This document shows positions 7,221-15,653 of a stretch of 35,776 nucleotides of DNA, piece after piece; within the stretch, counting starts at the first letter, position 1, and each line of letters begins with the position of its first letter. The stretch spans positions 1 through 35,776 of the IMG/VR virus record IMGVR_UViG_3300021354_000017; one strand, written 5' to 3'. Source of the stretch: a virus. Both the position numbers and the translations under genes were made by a program. Under the pieces are notes generated by a model. It was not told where the DNA came from. It was given only the letters and a program-made list of their open reading frames with translations, and did no database searches.

Positions 7221-8675
7221 ATGCTAGCAATAAAGTATGTAACAGCAGAAGAAAAGCGGAACACACCTCCAGAGGACTTCGCGGGTCCAAACAAATCCTT
7301 CCCGATTACATCCCAAGAAAAACTAAATTCTGCGGCAAGGTTGGCTGGGCATGCTGGCGACCCTAACAGCGTTCGAAATGCCATTATCCGAATTGCCCAC
7401 CGTAAGGGGTATCGCTTGCCCAAAAAGTGGGAAAAGAAAACGCGTGATAGAAATACGCACGTCTTGAATATATACAAAGACATCAACAACGATTGGAGAT
7501 GGATAACCTTTTCATCTTCAAGTTACGTTGACCGCGATGGCGAGATTTGTTCACAACAAGCGCAAATAGATGATGTTGCCAGAATGAACGCTACCAAAGA
7601 TTTTGGCGCGTTGTGTTGGTGGCACTTAAACGGCATAAGCGACAAAATGGCAGTCAAACTAGGCACTTGCGATTATGCCGAAATGGTGGGCAGAATACGG
7701 GTTGAGTCTGGTACTTTTGTAAACGACCTAGTCGCCAAAGCGATAAATGATAATGCTGCAGAATTGGGCGTATCGATTGGATATAGTCACAATTCCCCTA
7801 ACCGTGGCGTGGGTACTGTTTTTGATTTTATGGTAACGCGGGAAAGGTCTTTGTTGCCTATTGGCACAGAAAGTAACCCGCTAACTCAAGTGTTTGTAAA
7901 GGAGACTAATCAAATGTCAAAACTAGCAGGGCTAAAAGCCTTGTTCGGCGGAGGCAAAGAGGCAGATGCGCTTGTGGCGGCTCTTGTCTCCGAAGCCGCC
8001 ACAAAAGAACAGCAAGCACAAGATTTGAAATTGGCTTACAAGGCGGCACCGCCGCCCCCTGTACAAGCCGCTACTGCTGCTGCCCCTGCCACTTTAGCGA
8101 CTTGCCCTGAATGTGGCGCACCAATTACCAAAGGGGCAACCGCTTGCAAAGGATGCGGAAAAGCGTTAAAAGCTGATGGGATGCTAGACCCAACTGAGAT
8201 TTCAGACGAAATTGATGGCGAGACTGAATCTAGCGATTACGCAGCGGAACTCAGTATCGAGGCGTTTCACCAAGAACTTGATAAAGTCATTACGCAAGCT
8301 ATACAGAGCAATGTACTACAACCGCTGATTGATGCAATTGGCGCGACTTTATCTCAAACGCAAGTTGCGGCTACCAAAGAGCGTGACGCTTTAACCAGTA
8401 TGATGAGCAATGTGGTAGATGCTTTGAAAGAACACGGCATTGCTGTGAACACCGCATTCAAGGAACGCGATAACCGAATTGTCGCGCTGGAGAAGGAATT
8501 GGCGAGCTTGAAGGGGGAGCAACCCATCGCTCAAAAGTACAGGGCAAGCTTAAATGGCACGGTAGTAGAGAAAGCGGTAAGCAAGCCAACTGCATCAAGT
8601 CAAAATAGCGATGCAGACCTTGACCCTTACAAACTTGCAGCACAAGGCATGTGGTCTGGGATTAATAAATATTAG
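7221..8675 (+). CDS. Fused prohead protease, zinc ribbon and scaffold protein
   Basis: 484 residues from ATG 7221 (AAGG six bases upstream; the longer frame would cross the terminator). Domains: residues 10-62, a PPEDFAGPNKSFPITSQEKL module common at the front of phage prohead proteases; residues 75-230, an S78-like protease with TFSSSSYVDRDGE, CWWHL (candidate His), GTFVNDLVAKAI and GVSIGYSH (candidate Ser); an Ala/Pro linker; a zinc ribbon CPECGAP...CKGCGKAL (about 295-315); and a helical region with a coiled coil (about 350-440) that fits a scaffold. It would template capsid assembly and then cleave itself and possibly the capsid protein. The fusion is known in several phage lineages; the internal zinc ribbon is unusual. 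Confidence 0.78.
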   Translation: MLAIKYVTAEEKRNTPPEDFAGPNKSFPITSQEKLNSAARLAGHAGDPNSVRNAIIRIAHRKGYRLPKKWEKKTRDRNTHVLNIYKDINNDWRWITFSSSSYVDRDGEICSQQAQIDDVARMNATKDFGALCWWHLNGISDKMAVKLGTCDYAEMVGRIRVESGTFVNDLVAKAINDNAAELGVSIGYSHNSPNRGVGTVFDFMVTRERSLLPIGTESNPLTQVFVKETNQMSKLAGLKALFGGGKEADALVAALVSEAATKEQQAQDLKLAYKAAPPPPVQAATAAAPATLATCPECGAPITKGATACKGCGKALKADGMLDPTEISDEIDGETESSDYAAELSIEAFHQELDKVITQAIQSNVLQPLIDAIGATLSQTQVAATKERDALTSMMSNVVDALKEHGIAVNTAFKERDNRIVALEKELASLKGEQPIAQKYRASLNGTVVEKAVSKPTASSQNSDADLDPYKLAAQGMWSGINKY

Positions 8676-8678
8676 TAG

Positions 8679-8691
8679 CCAGTCTAACTGG
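8679..8691. other. Small hairpin in front of the major capsid gene
   Basis: CCAGT-CTA-ACTGG lies immediately after the scaffold stop and before the GAGG ribosome site of the capsid gene. It may tune the different expression of scaffold and capsid protein or stabilise the capsid mRNA after cleavage. Confidence 0.35.
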
Positions 8692-8709
8692 TAAAAACGA
8701 GGTAACAAA

Positions 8710-10356
8710 ATGTTTGGAGAGGATACCAATAGACTGGATAACGCGCTTGACGAATTGGGCAACGTGTACGCCAGCAAAGCGGGCGAGGTGCAAGATATTA
8801 GCAAAGGGCAACTTGGGTACAAGTCCGCTATTTATGCTATGAAAGAAACCAAGAATGCTCTAAATCTTAATCGCGTATTGAATGGTATGCGGATAAAGGG
8901 CATTGCCGAAGTCGCTATTAAAGCGTTTGCCGAAAAGATTACTACAGGAAGTACAGGATTTGGTCACGGGTATGTATCGCCGGGAGTGGCGGGGTTGTTT
9001 TATGAGACCATGGACCCGAACATAGTCAACGCTCTTCAACTTCCTTTGCCGGGTCTGGATGCCATCTTGCCTGAAATCCCCGTAGTAGAAACCCACCCCT
9101 TGTATGGCATTATCACCGGGCAGACCGCAGGCAGCGGTAGCGCCCCATCTACCGAATGCTCTCCTTGGGGAGAGGCGGGGCTGACTAAGATTTGCCGCCA
9201 AGTGAACACCCTCGGTAGGGTCGGCATTTCAAGTCGTTCCGTTAATCTTGAGAGAATGGGAAACCGCTTAGACCGCAGCGACTTTGTAGACTATCGCTTG
9301 GTTGGCGACCCTGTCGGCGCAAGCACTATCGGAGACGTGCCTACCGGGTTGGCAGGTATTGGGCAGGCAAACAATTTCTTGAACGATGAGTTTGCTAAAG
9401 TCATGCGAGAATTGGAAGTAGAAGCTATTCGCCGTTTTGCGGGGGACATTTGGACAAGTAATCCCTCCAGCGGTGCCGATGCTTGGCATACCGCTTGGTA
9501 TCGGGGATTGGACATTTTGGTAAATACCGGACAAACCGATAGCATTACCAATATCGCTTGTCCTAAGTCCGATAGCAAAATCATCAACTTTGCAACGGTG
9601 GCAACGGGCGGGAATAATATTTCCACTACCGCGAGTGCCGCCTCAACCATCGTTGATATTGTGGCTGACCTCTGGTACGTGCTAAACCGAGAAGCACGAG
9701 AAGAAGGCTTAGACCCTATCGAGTGGGTTTTCGTTGGTACTCCTGAACTGTTCCGAGAATTAACTGCCGCATGGCCATGTTCGTATCTCACCAATCGTTG
9801 CTTGAGCGCAAGTTCCAATAACCCTAATCAGGTTGAAGCTTCACAGCAAGTAGCGATGCGTGAGGAGATGCGCAAGGGTAACTTTTTGTGGATTGACGCA
9901 CAGCAAGTGCCATTTATTCAGGACTCAAGCATTAGCCAAACTCAAGGCTCAGGCGCAAGCGGGGCAGGTACTTTTACCAGCACCCTTTACCTTTTGCCCT
10001 TGACCGTTCGGGGGCGTTTCCCTGTGCTTACCAAAACATACTTTGATAATAACGCACCCGGCGCAGCCGCTGATGTGCTACGCCGTTTGGGTAACTTGTC
10101 TTACGGTATGAGCGTTTCGCCAGATGGTAAATTCGTGCATAACCTCGAAAAGACTGGCACGTGTTTCCAGATTTCGGCTACTAAACGACCGGGCTTAGTT
10201 TTACGCACTCCATATCTGGCTGCGCGTGTGACCAATATCGCCTATAAGCCACGCTTGGTAACTAATAGCTGGAATCCGGGCGCAGCAAGCTTCTATGCCA
10301 ATGGCGGTAGCACTAGTGGAAGTGGGCCGTCGTTCTGGGACCCGCAGGGCAGATAA
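8710..10356 (+). CDS. Major capsid protein, HK97-fold family
   Basis: 548 residues following the scaffold/protease gene with a 34-base gap and a GAGG ribosome site. The N-terminal 60 residues are helical and charged, as in the delta-domain scaffold of HK97-type proteins. The rest includes VNTLGRVGISSRSVNLERMG, ELEVEAIRRFAGDIW and a C-terminal part with RFPVLTKTYFDN, consistent with strand and helix order of capsid proteins. It is larger than HK97 gp5 (385 residues), so extra insertion domains are likely. Position is the strongest evidence; motif similarity is weak. Confidence 0.82.
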   Translation: MFGEDTNRLDNALDELGNVYASKAGEVQDISKGQLGYKSAIYAMKETKNALNLNRVLNGMRIKGIAEVAIKAFAEKITTGSTGFGHGYVSPGVAGLFYETMDPNIVNALQLPLPGLDAILPEIPVVETHPLYGIITGQTAGSGSAPSTECSPWGEAGLTKICRQVNTLGRVGISSRSVNLERMGNRLDRSDFVDYRLVGDPVGASTIGDVPTGLAGIGQANNFLNDEFAKVMRELEVEAIRRFAGDIWTSNPSSGADAWHTAWYRGLDILVNTGQTDSITNIACPKSDSKIINFATVATGGNNISTTASAASTIVDIVADLWYVLNREAREEGLDPIEWVFVGTPELFRELTAAWPCSYLTNRCLSASSNNPNQVEASQQVAMREEMRKGNFLWIDAQQVPFIQDSSISQTQGSGASGAGTFTSTLYLLPLTVRGRFPVLTKTYFDNNAPGAAADVLRRLGNLSYGMSVSPDGKFVHNLEKTGTCFQISATKRPGLVLRTPYLAARVTNIAYKPRLVTNSWNPGAASFYANGGSTSGSGPSFWDPQGR

Positions 10357-10367
10357 TTAGTTCAATC

Positions 10368-10389
10368 GGGCGGGTGTAAAAGCCCGCCC
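10368..10389. other. Strong GC hairpin after the capsid gene
   Basis: GGGCGGG (10368-10374) pairs with CCCGCCC (10383-10389). Only AAAGGATTTT follows, so it is not a classic terminator. It probably protects the abundant capsid mRNA or reduces transcription into the methyltransferase and glycosyltransferase genes. Confidence 0.6.
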
Positions 10390-10400
10390 TAAAGGATTTT

Positions 10401-11018
10401 ATGACAGTAGCAATTGACTACAAAAACGCTAAAGGTTGGCTAACGAGTGAAGAAACTGAGTGGTTATTCCAAGCCGCTCAGTCTTTACCAGATAACGCAA
10501 CCATCCTGAATATCGGGGTTGAGTATGGCAAATCTTTAGCTTGCTTACGTGCGGGCAACCTCACCTCTAGGATAATCGGTGTGGACTTGGACATAAATAA
10601 GGTGCTTGGAAACGGGTATGACTGTGCGTTAGTGCAAATTGACAGCGCGTTATATTTCGAGGCTTGGCACGACCCGATTGATTTAATCTTTGTTGACGGT
10701 GACCACGGCTATAACGGAGTAATGCTTGATAGCCGCTTTGCACAGTGGCTACCCGTTGGCGGGGTAATCGCTTTTCAGGACTGTTTTGACTGGGAGGATT
10801 ACACCAAAATCCACGCGCTATGTCCGGGTGTGAATGTAGCGGTGCAGGATTGGTTTGACGCGCATAGGTTTGAATTTGATGAGCTTGAGAGTGTAGGCAC
10901 AACAAGAATATCCAGGAGAGTTTCTAATGTCGTTGCCGAAAGTAGCGTACTTAATCCCGACATTCAACCGGGGCGAGTTGTTAGCAAACAACCTGCGAAG
11001 GCTAAGACAAAACGTTAA
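10401..11018 (+). CDS. Class I SAM-dependent methyltransferase
   Basis: 205 residues. GWLTSEETEWLFQAAQSLP leads into the SAM-binding strand ATILNIGVEYGKS (motif I variant, about residue 34). The acidic end of strand 2 is RIIGVDLD, DLIFVDGDHGYNGVMLD (about 93-109) is the strand-4 motif, and PVGGVIAFQDCF follows. This is the Methyltransf_24 pattern found beside glycosyltransferases in surface-sugar clusters. A likely role is methylation of a sugar added to the virion; other small-molecule substrates are possible. Its last 92 bases overlap the next gene, which has its own AGGAG site. Confidence 0.8.
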   Translation: MTVAIDYKNAKGWLTSEETEWLFQAAQSLPDNATILNIGVEYGKSLACLRAGNLTSRIIGVDLDINKVLGNGYDCALVQIDSALYFEAWHDPIDLIFVDGDHGYNGVMLDSRFAQWLPVGGVIAFQDCFDWEDYTKIHALCPGVNVAVQDWFDAHRFEFDELESVGTTRISRRVSNVVAESSVLNPDIQPGRVVSKQPAKAKTKR

Positions 11019-11604
11019 ATACGCAGGGGAAATTGTTCTATTCGTTGGTGATGATAGCGATGACGATTCGCTGGCTTTTGATGCAAACGATTCTCCTTTT
11101 CCGATTTTTTACAAAAGAAACAAACCGCGCTTAGGCTTAGGCGCAAACCTGAACTACTTGATTGACGAGGCAAAACGGCAAGGCTTTACGATAGCGATGC
11201 AGTCAGATGACGACCATGTACTGCTTAGACCCTTAGACCTAACACCGCACGTTGAAAGACTGGAAAAGGAAACGGCTTGGATTCGTTTGATGGGAGTTGG
11301 GTCACACAAGCTAAAAGCAAATCTGGATGAAACATATTGGCGCGTGAACTGGCATAGTGACGAATTGTACATCACGTCCAACCGGGCGCATATCAAGTCG
11401 CTAAAGTGGCATGACATTTACGGCTATTACCCGGAGGGTTTAAAGCTTGGCGGTACAGAAGATGGCTTTTGCCACTTGAATATTGACTACGCGAGGTCAC
11501 AAATAGAAGCGGGGCGCATAGTCCCACAGGTGTTAATCCCACTAAGTCACGATGACACGGCGTTCTCGGAAAGCGGTCATAGTTTGCAGTTGCAAGGCTA
11601 CTAA
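10927..11604 (+). CDS. GT2-type (GT-A fold) glycosyltransferase
   Basis: 225 residues. VAYLIPTFNRGELLANNLRRL is the classic N-terminal nucleotide-sugar binding strand and helix. DDSDDDS (about residue 42) follows, and QSDDDHVLL (about 94-102) holds the acidic DxD-like metal site. AGGAG lies eight bases before the ATG, inside the methyltransferase gene. It probably adds one sugar to a phage structural protein; a host-surface target cannot be excluded. Confidence 0.82.
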   Translation: MSLPKVAYLIPTFNRGELLANNLRRLRQNVKYAGEIVLFVGDDSDDDSLAFDANDSPFPIFYKRNKPRLGLGANLNYLIDEAKRQGFTIAMQSDDDHVLLRPLDLTPHVERLEKETAWIRLMGVGSHKLKANLDETYWRVNWHSDELYITSNRAHIKSLKWHDIYGYYPEGLKLGGTEDGFCHLNIDYARSQIEAGRIVPQVLIPLSHDDTAFSESGHSLQLQGY

Positions 11605-14165
11605 TGAAACTATACCTAACCCCTTCGCCTGAACAGGCGAATACCAACAACGGAATAGGGCAGATTATCAGGGCGCAACATAAATACTTGCCAGAGTTTG
11701 GTATTGAGCTTGTGGATAGCCTTGATAAAGCTGACCTAACCGCTTGCCATGTGCAAGGGGTTAATCTGCCTGAAGTTGGCGTTCAGCACATAGCCGGGCT
11801 TGAGTGGGATGGGGATGGTATATCAGGTTACACCTTGCAGCATAGTGCGGTTAACCGTGCGATTATTGACACCGCTAAAAGAGCAACCTTCGTGACCGTA
11901 CCGAGCGCGTGGGTAGCAATGCCTTTTCAGCGCGATATGCGTTTCACGCCCAAAGTCATAGGTCACGGTATAGAACTTGACGAATGGAAACCGTTACCGG
12001 AAAACGAGCGCAAGGGTTACATCTTGTGGAACAAAAACCGCATAGATGTTTCTTGCCCGGTAGAACCAGCGTTGCAACTGGCGCGTAGAAAGCTTCCAGT
12101 TGTTTCAACTTTTGGTGACAGTTCGATTATGCAGGTAATCGGGCTAGTCAGCTTTGAGCAAATGCGCGAGTACGTAAAACGCGCCAGCATCTATTTAGCT
12201 ACTACCAAAGAAACATTTGGCATTGGCACGCTTGAGGCAATGGCAGCGGGCGTACCGGTACTTGGGTATAGACACGGTGGCACGGCTGATTTAATCGAAC
12301 ATAAAGTCACTGGCTACTTAGTAGAACCGGGGGACATTGCGGGGCTAGTCGAGGGCTACGCTTGGATTATGGTTAATTGGCAAGCGGTCAGTCAGGCTTG
12401 TATTCAAAAAGCGCAATCTTATTCGTGGGAATCCATAATCGGTAAGTATGCAGAGCTTTATAAAGCGGCGTTAATCGAGAAGAACCGCGCAAAGACTACC
12501 GCAATAATCATCACGAATTACAACTATGAAAAATATCTTAAGGACTCAATTGAATCTGCTATCAATCAAACAGAACGATGCGAAGTCGTGGTTGTGGATG
12601 ATTGCAGCACTGATAATAGTGCAAGTATTCTTGACCATTACGAAAAAGCTGGCTATATCAAAGTTATTCACCAACCCAAGAACTTGGGAGTGGCATTTGC
12701 TAGAAACGCGGGAATAGCCTCAGTCAAATTGGACTATATTATTTGCTTAGATGCTGACGACTGGCTACACCCTGAGTATGTCGCTACCCTTAAGCCACAT
12801 TTTGACCGCGATAAATCTTTAGGTATTGGTTATTCCGGATTGATGATGCATTTTGAAAACGGAGATAGCGCGTTAAGTAATTTCCCGCCAGAATACAATT
12901 TCGAGAATATGATTATCGTCAGCAATCCGCCTTCCAACTGCGTACCTAGCGCGGCAATGTTTAGGCGTGATATGTGGTTAAGGTCTGGTGGCTATAGACA
13001 GGAACACGCGCCAGCAGAAGATGCAGAGTTTTGGGTACGCGGCGCGAGTATTGGATTTTATGGCAAGCGGGTAACTCAAGAACCGATGTTTAACTACCGC
13101 TTGCATGGAGGTAGCCACAGCCGGGTAAAGCAGTACAAACCGATAGACCGTTGGCATCCGTTCATGCGCGACAAGATATATCCCATTGGCGCACCAACCC
13201 TAAACCAAGCTCTTGTACACAGCTACAGCAAGCCCGTAATTAGCGTAATTATTCCGGTTGGCAAAGGGCATATCAAATACTTGCCCGAGGCAATCAATAG
13301 CGTAGTTGCTCAGTCATTTCGCGAATGGGAAGTCTTAGTCATAAACGATAGTGGCGAGAAAGTAGACCTGCCAGAATACCCGTTTATCCAGCTTTACCAG
13401 ACTAAGAAAAAGACAAGCGGGGCAGCTATAGCGCGTCAAATCGGACTAGAAAACGCAAAAGGTAATCTAGTATTATATCTCGACGCAGACGACATCTTAC
13501 ACCCTGACGCTTTGCTCAAGATGTTGCGGCTATACGCAAAAGCGGGTGGGCGTTATGTCTATACCGACTGGGTAGCCAGCGACACAAATCAGATTATAGC
13601 TTGCCTTGATTACTCTCCTGAATTGGTAGTTGAAAAAAGGGGTATTCACGCGGTAACAGTTTTGATGGCACGTGATGAGGCTTTACGGGTTGGGTGGGAT
13701 AAATCAAAAGATTTACCCGCGTGGGAAGATAACGATTATTTTATCCGGTGTGCAATAGCAGGAGTTCAAGGGGTTAGGCTACCTGAGACGCTATTTACAT
13801 ATCGAATTGAGAGTAGCACAAGAAGAATAAAAGCGGTCAATCAACCGTTAGGGGATAAATTACTAATCGAACTTGATAAATACAAGGGGGAAACAATGGC
13901 GAGTTGTTGCGGTGGTAACGCTAATCAAAATACTGCTTATGCCGAATGGGCGCAATCTATTTACGGCAAACAAGCGGCGCAAGCGCAAGGAGCAGAGTCC
14001 GGGCAAATCCAAATGCTTTATACTGGAATAAATATTGCGGCTGTGACCTACACCATAAACGGGCATCCATATGTAGTAGGCGATAACGATAACGAACGTT
14101 ACGTATGGGCGTACCCGCAGGATGTAGATAAACTCTTGCAACTTGGGAAGTTCCAGTTAGCGTGA
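11604..14165 (+). CDS. Three-domain glycosyltransferase fusion (GT4-GT2-GT2)
   Basis: 853 residues starting at an A-base overlap with the previous stop. Residues 1-285 form a GT-B type GT4 domain with ETFGIGTLEAMAAGVPVLGY and HGGTADLIEH, the donor-binding E-x7-E region. Residues 290-525 form a GT2 domain (AIIITNYNYEKYL, VVVDDCSTDN, CLDADDWL). Residues 541-760 form a second GT2 domain (ISVIIPVGKGH, YLDADDILHP near 624). Residues 765-853 are unlike any transferase and correspond to a nested gene. One polypeptide could build a short glycan by three successive transfers. Its position between capsid and tail genes suggests the acceptor is a virion protein, as known for some mycobacteriophages. Confidence 0.85.
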   Translation: MKLYLTPSPEQANTNNGIGQIIRAQHKYLPEFGIELVDSLDKADLTACHVQGVNLPEVGVQHIAGLEWDGDGISGYTLQHSAVNRAIIDTAKRATFVTVPSAWVAMPFQRDMRFTPKVIGHGIELDEWKPLPENERKGYILWNKNRIDVSCPVEPALQLARRKLPVVSTFGDSSIMQVIGLVSFEQMREYVKRASIYLATTKETFGIGTLEAMAAGVPVLGYRHGGTADLIEHKVTGYLVEPGDIAGLVEGYAWIMVNWQAVSQACIQKAQSYSWESIIGKYAELYKAALIEKNRAKTTAIIITNYNYEKYLKDSIESAINQTERCEVVVVDDCSTDNSASILDHYEKAGYIKVIHQPKNLGVAFARNAGIASVKLDYIICLDADDWLHPEYVATLKPHFDRDKSLGIGYSGLMMHFENGDSALSNFPPEYNFENMIIVSNPPSNCVPSAAMFRRDMWLRSGGYRQEHAPAEDAEFWVRGASIGFYGKRVTQEPMFNYRLHGGSHSRVKQYKPIDRWHPFMRDKIYPIGAPTLNQALVHSYSKPVISVIIPVGKGHIKYLPEAINSVVAQSFREWEVLVINDSGEKVDLPEYPFIQLYQTKKKTSGAAIARQIGLENAKGNLVLYLDADDILHPDALLKMLRLYAKAGGRYVYTDWVASDTNQIIACLDYSPELVVEKRGIHAVTVLMARDEALRVGWDKSKDLPAWEDNDYFIRCAIAGVQGVRLPETLFTYRIESSTRRIKAVNQPLGDKLLIELDKYKGETMASCCGGNANQNTAYAEWAQSIYGKQAAQAQGAESGQIQMLYTGINIAAVTYTINGHPYVVGDNDNERYVWAYPQDVDKLLQLGKFQLA
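13896..14165 (+). CDS. Nested in-frame gene: 89-residue structural-type protein
   Basis: ATG 13896 is in frame inside the glycosyltransferase gene and is preceded by AAGGGGGA at 13884-13891, a stronger ribosome site than many in this genome. The product starts MASCCGGNANQN and ends with a small beta-rich module (YTINGHPYVVGDNDNERYVW, then PQDVDKLLQLGKFQLA) resembling short head or connector-region phage proteins that are normally separate genes. It could be made alone from the internal start and also as the tail of the transferase. Alternatively an ancestral stop codon was lost. Confidence 0.55.
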   Translation: MASCCGGNANQNTAYAEWAQSIYGKQAAQAQGAESGQIQMLYTGINIAAVTYTINGHPYVVGDNDNERYVWAYPQDVDKLLQLGKFQLA

Positions 14166-14431
14166 TGGACTTAATAATTATTGCTTTAGCTAGTTACAGA
14201 GCGGCTCGAATGATAGCGCAAGAGGAAGGTCCGTTTAGCCTTTTCTCAAAAGTGCGGTATCGAGTAGACCCCAAACAAGACACTTGGGTAGGACGCGGTA
14301 TAAATTGTCCGCTGTGCATTGGGATATATAGCTCAATCGCGTTATGGGGACTATACCAATGCTTGCCAATACTCGTTTTTATTCTTGCGATTGCAGGGCT
14401 TCAAACAATTTTGCAGAGGATTAGTAGTTAA
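14165..14431 (+). CDS. DUF1360-type small membrane protein
   Basis: 88 residues. ATG 14165 overlaps the preceding TGA, preferred to GTG 14162. ALASYRAARMIAQEEGPFSLF then TWVGRGINCPLCIGIYSS is the recognised pattern of DUF1360 proteins, found in many phages and Bacillus. Two hydrophobic segments (about 1-12 and 52-80) predict membrane insertion; CPLC could bind metal. Function unknown in the family. Confidence 0.75.
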   Translation: MDLIIIALASYRAARMIAQEEGPFSLFSKVRYRVDPKQDTWVGRGINCPLCIGIYSSIALWGLYQCLPILVFILAIAGLQTILQRISS

Positions 14432-14432
14432 A

Positions 14433-15641
14433 ATGCCAACGCCTACTCTTTTACCTTTAGACACTTTTCGGGACATAATCGGGTATAATCCCTACCACTT
14501 TTGGCAGCAGGCAAATAGCCTTGTACCTCTAAATTCAGCGTGCAATACTTTGTTGCGGGAAACGGCATGGCTATCTGCCCAGTCAGCCGGACGCGAGGAA
14601 ATAAGAAAAGCGATTGCAGAAGCTGAAAAGCAACTACAAAAACAGCTTAGATACGATGTAGCAACGGTTTACAATCAGGAAGTAATTGGGGTTGGCTACC
14701 TACGCACAGTTAGTAGTGGCAATCGTTTCCCGCTCCAGTGGTGGCAAAATGGCGGTTGGAATAGAGAGTCTGCACTCGCCCGATTAAAACTTGGCAAGGT
14801 TTCACGAATTGCCACTATGACACTAACCTACTTATCCGATTTAGCAGTAGTGTTTTCAGACGAAGATGGGGACGGTATTACTGATACTTTTACCGTTTCG
14901 TGGGCAGATGCAGTCACTAGCCTTAATGATTTTGAGGCGTATTTTGTAGCTACCGATAGACCCGCAAACACTGATTTAGCCGAGTGGAAAATAGCACCCA
15001 TTAGCTTTGCGCGAGTGGGCGGTAATATCTTTGCAAGCGGGGCGAGTTGGCTACTACTCAAGCCACTAAATCTCAAAAAGACAATCGCGTTTCCCGGCAG
15101 CGATATTAATAGCTATGGGGTGGATACCTCTGGCGAATATGACCCTAACAACGCGCTAAATTTTGTCACGGATATAGCGATTTATCAAAAAGTGTACACC
15201 AAAGAAAACATTGCTTATGTGGACTTGGATTGTTGCGGCACGGTTAGTACGATTGAGGTTTGCGCGACTATCATTAGCAGCGAGACGGGCGAAGTACAAC
15301 TAGCTTTCGATGCATGCCAGTTTAGCTATTGCGGTTGTGGTGGTCCTAGCGTGCAATCGGTCCGCACCAATTATGAGGCAGGAGACGATTTAGAACTGTG
15401 GCAAGTCACAGTTGCCAGATTCGCTTTAGCCGAATTAAGGCGAGGTATTTGTAGTTGTTCAGAAGCAAATAGGGAGGCGGCGGAATGGCAAGCCAATCTC
15501 GCTAGTGTTGGTAATCAAATGCTAGAAAGTTTTAGAGTGCCGGACGAGGTTCTTACCAATCCGTTTGGCACCAAGGCTGGCGCGATTTATGCGTGGCAGC
15601 GTGTTAAAGATAAACGTTTAATCAGGGGTTTCGCCCTGTAA
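14433..15641 (+). CDS. Virion connector-region protein (hypothetical) with calcium-loop motif
   Basis: 402 residues from ATG 14433, one base after the previous stop; the longer TTG-initiated frame is unlikely. Its place, between head genes and tail tube, suggests a head-tail connector or large minor structural protein. A DEDGDGITD loop (about residue 143-151) looks like an EF-hand/thrombospondin type 3 calcium site. A Cys cluster (DCCGTVSTIEVC, then CQFSYCGCGG, about 266-305) may be a disulphide or metal site. The C-terminal 80 residues are helical with FALAELRRGICSC. No family recognised with confidence. Confidence 0.5.
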   Translation: MPTPTLLPLDTFRDIIGYNPYHFWQQANSLVPLNSACNTLLRETAWLSAQSAGREEIRKAIAEAEKQLQKQLRYDVATVYNQEVIGVGYLRTVSSGNRFPLQWWQNGGWNRESALARLKLGKVSRIATMTLTYLSDLAVVFSDEDGDGITDTFTVSWADAVTSLNDFEAYFVATDRPANTDLAEWKIAPISFARVGGNIFASGASWLLLKPLNLKKTIAFPGSDINSYGVDTSGEYDPNNALNFVTDIAIYQKVYTKENIAYVDLDCCGTVSTIEVCATIISSETGEVQLAFDACQFSYCGCGGPSVQSVRTNYEAGDDLELWQVTVARFALAELRRGICSCSEANREAAEWQANLASVGNQMLESFRVPDEVLTNPFGTKAGAIYAWQRVKDKRLIRGFAL

Positions 15642-15653
15642 GGAGTTTCAAAA

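Noticed and set aside
9291-9818. 175-residue minus-strand open frame opposite the major capsid gene
   Set aside because: Antisense to a convincing structural gene, no recognisable domain, no start signal; open only because of the codon bias of the plus strand.
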